A model generated the notes under the pieces. That model was not told where the DNA came from. It was given only the letters and a program-made list of their open reading frames with translations, and did not search any database. Both the position numbers and the translations under genes were made by a program. 45,865 nt of DNA from Pseudomonas baetica (GTDB taxonomy: Bacteria > Pseudomonadota > Gammaproteobacteria > Pseudomonadales > Pseudomonadaceae), in NCBI RefSeq assembly GCF_019733355.1, contig NZ_JAIHLQ010000046.1, forward strand, positions 1 through 45,865, written 5' to 3'. Each line of letters starts with the position of its first letter. The stretch's first letter is position 1. This document shows, one piece after another, positions 41,154 through 45,865 of the stretch.

Positions 41154-41777
41154 TCAAGTCAACGCGGTCATGACGGCTTTTTTGTAGGCCGGACGCTGTT
41201 TGAGCCGCTCGTACCAGGCTTGCAGATGGGGTTGCGGAGCCCGCTCGATGGGCATCTCGAACCAGGCATAAATGAAACTGCCGAGCGGAATATCGCCCAT
41301 GCCGATTTCTGTTCCGCCAAGGTAAGGTTGGCTGGCCAAAGCAGCGTTGACCATGCTCAAAAGCTCGTTACATTGCGTGATCGCCGCGTTGATCGCCGCC
41401 CAATCCTGCTGGTCGGCCGGTGTACGCAAAACGCCCCAGAACACGGTGCGGAAGGGACCGGCAAAACTCGAAGTGGTCCAGTCCATCCACTTGTCAGCGA
41501 TAGCCCGGGCTTGTGGGTCTGCCGGGTACCAGGCGCTGTCAGGCGCATGTTTGGCCAGCAGATAGCGGACGATGGCGTTGGACTCCCACAGCACAAAACC
41601 GTCGTCTTCGATCACCGGCACCCGGCCATTCGGATTCATCGCCCGGTACTGCGGCGTGTCGACCACACCGAACGCGCCACCCGCATCGATCGCCTCATAA
41701 GCCAGGCCGAGTTCTTCGGCGGCCCACAATGGCTTCCTGACATTCGATGAGTTTTTCCGTCCCCAGATCTTCAGCAT
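41154..41777 (-). CDS. Glutathione S-transferase family protein
   Basis: This 207-residue protein has an N-terminal thioredoxin-like GST domain (MLKIWGRKNSSNVRKPLWAA; the serine at about 10 or 11 is a likely catalytic residue), the cis-proline NGRVPVIEDD, the WESNAIVRYL motif, and an all-helical C-terminal domain. AGAGGCGG precedes ATG 41777. It lies downstream of a transglutaminase-like gene on the same strand, as PA2813 and PA2814 do in P. aeruginosa. Substrate is unknown. Confidence 0.9.
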   Translation of the reverse strand: MLKIWGRKNSSNVRKPLWAAEELGLAYEAIDAGGAFGVVDTPQYRAMNPNGRVPVIEDDGFVLWESNAIVRYLLAKHAPDSAWYPADPQARAIADKWMDWTTSSFAGPFRTVFWGVLRTPADQQDWAAINAAITQCNELLSMVNAALASQPYLGGTEIGMGDIPLGSFIYAWFEMPIERAPQPHLQAWYERLKQRPAYKKAVMTALT

Positions 41778-41820
41778 GACCGCCTCTTTGCAAATGTGTG
41801 GGCAGGCAGCATACGCCGGA

Positions 41821-42480
41821 TCAGAGGCGGCTGACATCGCTCTGCATGTCACCCAATAGTGGCGGCTCTTGATCGCCGAACAGGTGCGGATAACATTTTT
41901 CCAGGTGCTCAAAGAAGAAGGTTTGCGGCACATCGGTGAACTGGCCGTGATCGACCAGATACTCCATCAACTGGGCACCGTCCCGGTTGTACGGGTGGAA
42001 AACACTGTCGTTGATACCGTCAAAATCCAATGGCGCGACGTTGAACAGTTCGCAGAGTTTCTGGTTAAACGCAGGCGTCGCCTTGACCCAGCGATCACCA
42101 AGAAACAGCTCGGTGTAACCGTGCATGGCGAACACATCGCTCTTGAGCAGTTCAAGCAGGCGCGGGGTCGACAGATGATTGCGCACATCCGCCAGACCGA
42201 TGCGTGCCGCAATCGCGCAATGTCGCGCGCAAGCGGCCAGCAGCGTGGCTTTCGGCACACAATAGCTCTCCCCCGTTGCCAAAGCGTAACTGCCGCGCAA
42301 CGTCTGCGGATCTCGACTGAAGGTGTAAGGGTTGTAGCGCACCGTCTCGCGCACGGCGTAATAGAGATTGATCGCCTGCTTGAGCGGGTCACCGCTGGCA
42401 CCACGGTGCTGTTCGGCGAACTCCACCACCGCCGGGTGGTCACTATCGATGAAGCGGCCGGGACTCAGATACTCGTGCAT
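41821..42480 (-). CDS. Transglutaminase-like cysteine protease family protein
   Basis: This 219-residue soluble protein has the transglutaminase-core pattern: C74 in ESYCVPKATLLAACARHC, H120 in MHGYTELFLGDRW, then WVKATPAFN, where the usual catalytic Asp position holds Thr or Asn. The triad may therefore be altered or use another acid residue. Start ATG 42480 follows AGGAG. No signal peptide is present. It lies 43 bases before the GST gene and is divergent from fadE. Members may act as peptidases or transglutaminases; this is not settled. Confidence 0.83.
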   Translation of the reverse strand: MHEYLSPGRFIDSDHPAVVEFAEQHRGASGDPLKQAINLYYAVRETVRYNPYTFSRDPQTLRGSYALATGESYCVPKATLLAACARHCAIAARIGLADVRNHLSTPRLLELLKSDVFAMHGYTELFLGDRWVKATPAFNQKLCELFNVAPLDFDGINDSVFHPYNRDGAQLMEYLVDHGQFTDVPQTFFFEHLEKCYPHLFGDQEPPLLGDMQSDVSRL

Positions 42481-42728
42481 GACGGCAATCTCCTGGGTGA
42501 GCCCCGAGTCTAGCGACCGCTCAAGCACAGAGATAACGACGTTTCGGCCAAACATGCACGCAAAGTTGCGCAATGAACGAACGATTTCCCACGCGTGTTG
42601 CCCACCGAACCTACGAAAACCGTCAGAGGTTTCCCACGATTTCAATCACCATGGTCTGACCACCCGGTTTTACAGATGCCGTCTAAGCTCTGAAGGGTCG
42701 ATTTGCCTTGGTTCACGGAGGACTGAAT

Positions 42729-45176
42729 ATGCTGTTGTTGTGGATACTGGTTTTGGTCGTTGGCGTGGCGTATCTCGCCCACCGGCGAATTTCCCCGCTG
42801 CCTGCATTGGGCATCGTTGCCGTCTACCTGCTGGCGATGGGGATTTTCAGCCACGCACCGGGCTGGCTGTTGGTGGTGCTCTGGATCGTACTGGCGATGG
42901 TGGCCGCGCCATTGGTGCTGCCTGACCTGCGCCGCAAATATTTCAGTGCGCCGCTGTTCAACTGGTTCCAGAAAACCCTGCCGCCGATGTCGCAGACCGA
43001 ACGCGACGCGATCGATGCCGGCACCGTCTGGTGGGATGGTGAGCTGTTCAGCGGTCGTCCGGACTGGGAAAAACTGCTGTCCTATCCCAAGGCACAACTG
43101 AGTGAAGAAGAGCAGGCCTTCATTGATGGTCCGACTGAAGAGCTCTGCGCGATGGTCACTGACTGGCAAATCGGCCAGTCGATGGATCTGCCGCCAGAAG
43201 CCTGGGCGCATATCAAGGAACACGGCTTCTTCGCCCTGATCATTCCCAAGGAATTCGGGGGCAAGGGCTTTTCCGCCTATGCCCACTCGCAAGTAGCGAT
43301 GAAACTTGCGACCCGCAGCGGCGATCTCGCCTCCACGGTGATGGTGCCCAACTCCCTCGGCCCGGCAGAACTGCTGCTGCATTACGGCACCGACGAACAA
43401 CGCAATCACTACCTGCCACGGCTGGCCCGTGGCGACGACATCCCGTGCTTCGCCCTCACCGGCCCGCTCGCCGGTTCCGACGCAGGCGCGATGCCGGACA
43501 CCGGGATCATCTGCAAAGGCCAATGGGAGGGTCAGGAAGTCCTCGGCCTTCGCCTTAACTGGGAAAAGCGCTACATCACACTGGGTCCGGTCGCCACGCT
43601 GCTCGGCCTCGCGTTCAAAGCCTATGACCCGGATCACCTGCTGGGCGACAAAGAAGACCTCGGCATCAGCCTTGCGCTGATTCCAACCGATACCGCAGGC
43701 GTGGAGATTGGCCGCCGTCACCTGCCACTGGGCGCGGCGTTCATGAACGGCCCGAACTCGGGCAAAGACGTGTTCATCCCGCTGGACTTCCTGATCGGCG
43801 GCCAGGAGATGCTCGGCAAAGGCTGGATGATGCTGATGAACTGCCTCTCTGTCGGCCGTTCGATCTCGCTGCCAGCAGTCGGTACCGGTGCAGCCAAATT
43901 CACCAGCCTGGTGACCGGGCAATACGCGCAGATTCGTGAGCAATTCAATGTGCCGCTGTCGGCCTTCGAAGGCATACAGGAAGCCATGGCGCGCATCGGC
44001 GGTAACGCGTGGATGATGGACGCAGCACGAATGTTGACCGCCAACGCGGTGGATCTGGGCGAAAAACCGTCAGTCCTGTCGGCGATCCTCAAGTACCACC
44101 TGACCGAACGCGGCCGTGAATGCATCAGCCACGCCATGGACGTACACGGTGGCAAGGCAATCATCATGGGCCCGAACAACTACCTTGGGCGTAGCTGGAA
44201 CGGCGCGCCGATCTTCATCACCGTGGAAGGCGCGAACATTCTCTCGCGTAACCTGATGATCTTCGGTCAGGGTGCGATTCGTTGCCATCCGTTCGTGCTC
44301 AAGGAAATGGCCCTCGCCGGCCGCGAGGACAAGGATCAGGCACTGAAAGAATTCGACGGCCTACTGCTCAAGCATATCGGTTTCGCCGTGAGCAACGCCG
44401 CCAGCACCCTGGTGTTGAACCTGGGTTTGGGCCACTTCGAACCTGCGCCGGGCGACAAGATCAGTCAGGGTTACTTCCGCGCGCTCAATCGTCAGGCGGC
44501 AGCCTTTGCCATGCTCGCCGACTTCAGCATGATGCTGCTGGGGGGCGAACTGAAACGCCGCGAGCGTCTCTCGGCCCGTCTTGGCGATGTGCTGAGCAAC
44601 CTGTATCTGGGGTCCGCTGCGCTCAAGCGTTATCACGATCTGGATTCGCCAGGGTATATGGAGCCGCTGTTGCGCTGGGCCATGGAAGAAAGCCTTTTCC
44701 AGTCGGAGCGTGCTCTCGATGAGCTGCTGAGCAATTTCCCGAACAAGGCATTTGGCTGCATTTTGCGGGTCATCGTGTTCCCGTTCGGCCGGCGCCACAA
44801 AGGCCCATCGGACAAACTCGGTGCCGAAGTGGCGAGCATTATTGGCCGAGCCAAGGGCGATCCGGCGCTGGAAGAGTTACTTGCCGGCTGCTATCGCCCG
44901 CACTCGGCAGATGATGCCGTCGGCGCACTGCAACACGCCAGCGATCTGCTGAGTGCTGCGCAACCGTTGCAGAAAAAACTGCACACTTCGCTGAAAAGCG
45001 GTCAGGTCAAACCGGTCGCAGGCGAAAACGCGATCGATGCAGCGCTTGAGGCTGGAGTTCTCCAGGCGGCGCAAGCGCAGAGCTTGCACGAAGCAGAGGC
45101 AGCAAGGCGCAAGGTGATTGATGTCGATGATTTCGACAAAGAGGAGTTGGTGCTGGCCGACGGCAAAGTCCGCTAA
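42729..45176 (+). CDS. fadE: Long acyl-CoA dehydrogenase, FadE type
   Basis: This 815-residue enzyme carries out the first step of fatty acid beta-oxidation, forming trans-2-enoyl-CoA, and has the length of the E. coli FadE class. Three hydrophobic segments cover about 1-20, 23-42 and 46-65, anchoring it in the membrane. The dehydrogenase core follows (WAHIKEHGFFALIIPKEFGG; TGPLAGSDAGAMPDTGI; CLSVGRSISLPAV; GRECISHAMDVHGGKAIIMG, ending in the catalytic-base region), and a C-terminal FadE-specific domain completes it. Start ATG 42729 has GGAGGA upstream. Electrons go to ETF in this class. Confidence 0.92.
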   Translation: MLLLWILVLVVGVAYLAHRRISPLPALGIVAVYLLAMGIFSHAPGWLLVVLWIVLAMVAAPLVLPDLRRKYFSAPLFNWFQKTLPPMSQTERDAIDAGTVWWDGELFSGRPDWEKLLSYPKAQLSEEEQAFIDGPTEELCAMVTDWQIGQSMDLPPEAWAHIKEHGFFALIIPKEFGGKGFSAYAHSQVAMKLATRSGDLASTVMVPNSLGPAELLLHYGTDEQRNHYLPRLARGDDIPCFALTGPLAGSDAGAMPDTGIICKGQWEGQEVLGLRLNWEKRYITLGPVATLLGLAFKAYDPDHLLGDKEDLGISLALIPTDTAGVEIGRRHLPLGAAFMNGPNSGKDVFIPLDFLIGGQEMLGKGWMMLMNCLSVGRSISLPAVGTGAAKFTSLVTGQYAQIREQFNVPLSAFEGIQEAMARIGGNAWMMDAARMLTANAVDLGEKPSVLSAILKYHLTERGRECISHAMDVHGGKAIIMGPNNYLGRSWNGAPIFITVEGANILSRNLMIFGQGAIRCHPFVLKEMALAGREDKDQALKEFDGLLLKHIGFAVSNAASTLVLNLGLGHFEPAPGDKISQGYFRALNRQAAAFAMLADFSMMLLGGELKRRERLSARLGDVLSNLYLGSAALKRYHDLDSPGYMEPLLRWAMEESLFQSERALDELLSNFPNKAFGCILRVIVFPFGRRHKGPSDKLGAEVASIIGRAKGDPALEELLAGCYRPHSADDAVGALQHASDLLSAAQPLQKKLHTSLKSGQVKPVAGENAIDAALEAGVLQAAQAQSLHEAEAARRKVIDVDDFDKEELVLADGKVR

Positions 45177-45263
45177 TCCTTCAACGTGTAGCCGTTTATT
45201 TGTGAAAAACGGGCGCAGGGGCTTTATACTCCCGCGCCCGTTTTGCTCTTGAGGACTTATCTC

Positions 45264-45671
45264 GTGTCCAACGTCGTTGCCGACCATCTTGTTTTGCTCG
45301 ACCATCTGCGCAGTATCCTGGTCGCCGTAGGTGAGGCCGATCAGGTTCCCGAAGAAAGCCATGCCCTGTTCCTGGAGCGCTTCGACGAACTACTGGCATC
45401 ACTGCCGATTGAGCCGATCGAAAGCCAATACCTGGGCCAGGATATCCTGACTCAAGTGATTACTCGCTATCCGCAAATTGCCCACCTCATCCCGCGGGAC
45501 CTGCTGTGGTTCTTCGCTGGCGACTGCCTGCACTACCTGGCCGATGAAGAAATCGACCTATATCAGGCCTTGGAAGAACGCCGCTACGAAGCCGAACAAA
45601 ACGACGAACCGTTCGACTGGAATCAGGAAAAGCAACTGATGGCGATGTCCGCTCAGGACAGCAAGCACTGA
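45264..45671 (+). CDS. PA2817-family protein, function unknown
   Basis: This 135-residue acidic soluble protein starts at GTG 45264 behind GAGGA; an upstream TTG at 45243 is less likely. Its two helical regions (HLVLLDHLRSILVAVGEADQ; ESHALFLERFDELLASLPIE), then IPRDLLWFFAGDCLHYLADE, match the small family named after PA2817, which lies next to fadE in P. aeruginosa. The function is unknown. A strong terminator follows. Confidence 0.82.
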   Translation: MSNVVADHLVLLDHLRSILVAVGEADQVPEESHALFLERFDELLASLPIEPIESQYLGQDILTQVITRYPQIAHLIPRDLLWFFAGDCLHYLADEEIDLYQALEERRYEAEQNDEPFDWNQEKQLMAMSAQDSKH

Positions 45672-45686
45672 TTTTCTTTCGGTAAT

Positions 45687-45724
45687 GAAAAGGCCCGCCT
45701 GGTTGTCCAGGCGGGCCTTTTTTT
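45687..45724 (+). terminator. Rho-independent terminator after the PA2817-like gene
   Basis: AAAAGGCCCGCCTGG pairs with CCAGGCGGGCCTTTT around a 4-base loop, followed by more T residues. The transposase unit begins just after it. Confidence 0.92.
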
Positions 45725-45730
45725 GCCGTT

Positions 45731-45865
45731 TGTCTAGTCCTGAATAAGGTTTACACCTTCTGGCTTCTTATCAGGAGGGTGCAATGGATACGGGCGCAAA
45801 ACGTAGTCAGCGCGATTACACGCTGACTTTTAAATTGTCGGTTGTCGACCAAGTAGAAAAAGGCG
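45731..45865 (+). mobile_element. Left end of an IS3-type insertion sequence (partial)
   Basis: From about 45731 (TGTCTAGTCCTGAATAAGG, possible left terminal repeat) to the window edge. The element runs off the right edge, so its far repeat and target duplication cannot be seen. The exact left boundary is uncertain by some bases. Confidence 0.6.
45784..45865 (+). CDS. IS3-family transposase OrfA, N-terminal part
   Basis: AGGAGGG five bases before ATG 45784 starts a frame reading MDTGAKRSQRDYTLTFKLSV and VDQVEKG, still open at the edge. RDYTLTFKLSVVDQVEKG is the start of the helix-turn-helix OrfA protein of IS3-type elements. The rest, including OrfB with the DDE residues, lies outside the window. 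Confidence 0.8.
   Translation, partial: MDTGAKRSQRDYTLTFKLSVVDQVEKG

Noticed and set aside
42642..43943. 433-codon minus-strand frame opposite fadE
   Set aside because: Shadow of a clear acyl-CoA dehydrogenase gene.
1..45865. CRISPR arrays, tRNA or rRNA genes, phage modules
   Set aside because: No regular direct repeats with spacers, no tRNA-like cloverleaf or rRNA sequence, and no phage structural genes were recognised on reading both strands.

Overview
The window is a chromosomal segment of a fluorescent Pseudomonas, most likely from the P. fluorescens/P. koreensis group. Gene content, high-GC codon use, strong Shine-Dalgarno sites and many intergenic REP-like palindromes support this. 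So does a LapA-type adhesin with its dedicated type I exporter. Comparisons with P. aeruginosa PAO1 below are from memory of gene order, not from a search.

Region 1 (1-6.85 kb) is a surface-adhesion locus. The N-terminus of a giant LapA/MapA-type adhesin runs off the left edge on the minus strand. It is divergent from a TolC-like / ABC / HlyD-type exporter operon (lapE-lapB-lapC). Region 2 (6.9-14.6 kb) holds a DTW-domain tRNA modification enzyme (tapT) and the 4-guanidinobutyrate locus. That locus is the LysR regulator gbuR divergent from gbuA, an NTF2-like protein, an NCS1 permease and a sodium:solute symporter. A metallo-beta-lactamase-fold hydrolase, an acyl-carrier-like protein without the usual serine, and a 42-residue protein resembling PA1414 follow.

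Region 3 (14.6-23.2 kb) is mixed accessory and housekeeping material. It contains a DMT exporter, a DUF2177 membrane protein, a CvfB-like S1 protein, a small SutA-like protein, a TIGR02001-type outer-membrane protein, a lipoprotein, a DUF899 protein and a small exported protein. It ends with a two-gene unit of unknown role: an AvrRpt2/C70-like papain-fold protease plus an unrecognised partner, preceded by a striking tandem dyad. Region 4 (23.2-31.5 kb) has a DEAD-box helicase, a YbdG-type MscS channel, a second DMT transporter, and a coupled four-gene operon for a Tat-exported molybdenum hydroxylase (iorA-iorB-like, xdhC-like, mocA-like).

Region 5 (31.7-39.3 kb) is a conserved envelope block on the minus strand: comEC, exbB-like, exbD-like, lpxK, ycaR-like, kdsB, ptpA-like and murB, mostly overlapping by 1-4 bases. 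A DUF2062 gene is divergent from comEC. Region 6 (39.3-45.9 kb) has an ABC-2 exporter pair, a GST, a transglutaminase-like protein, the long FadE acyl-CoA dehydrogenase and a PA2817-like protein. The window ends inside an IS3-type transposase gene. No rRNA, tRNA, CRISPR array or prophage was seen. The most interesting poorly described items are the protease/partner pair with its operator-like dyads, the gbuR-gbuA dyad, and the PA1414-like small gene.
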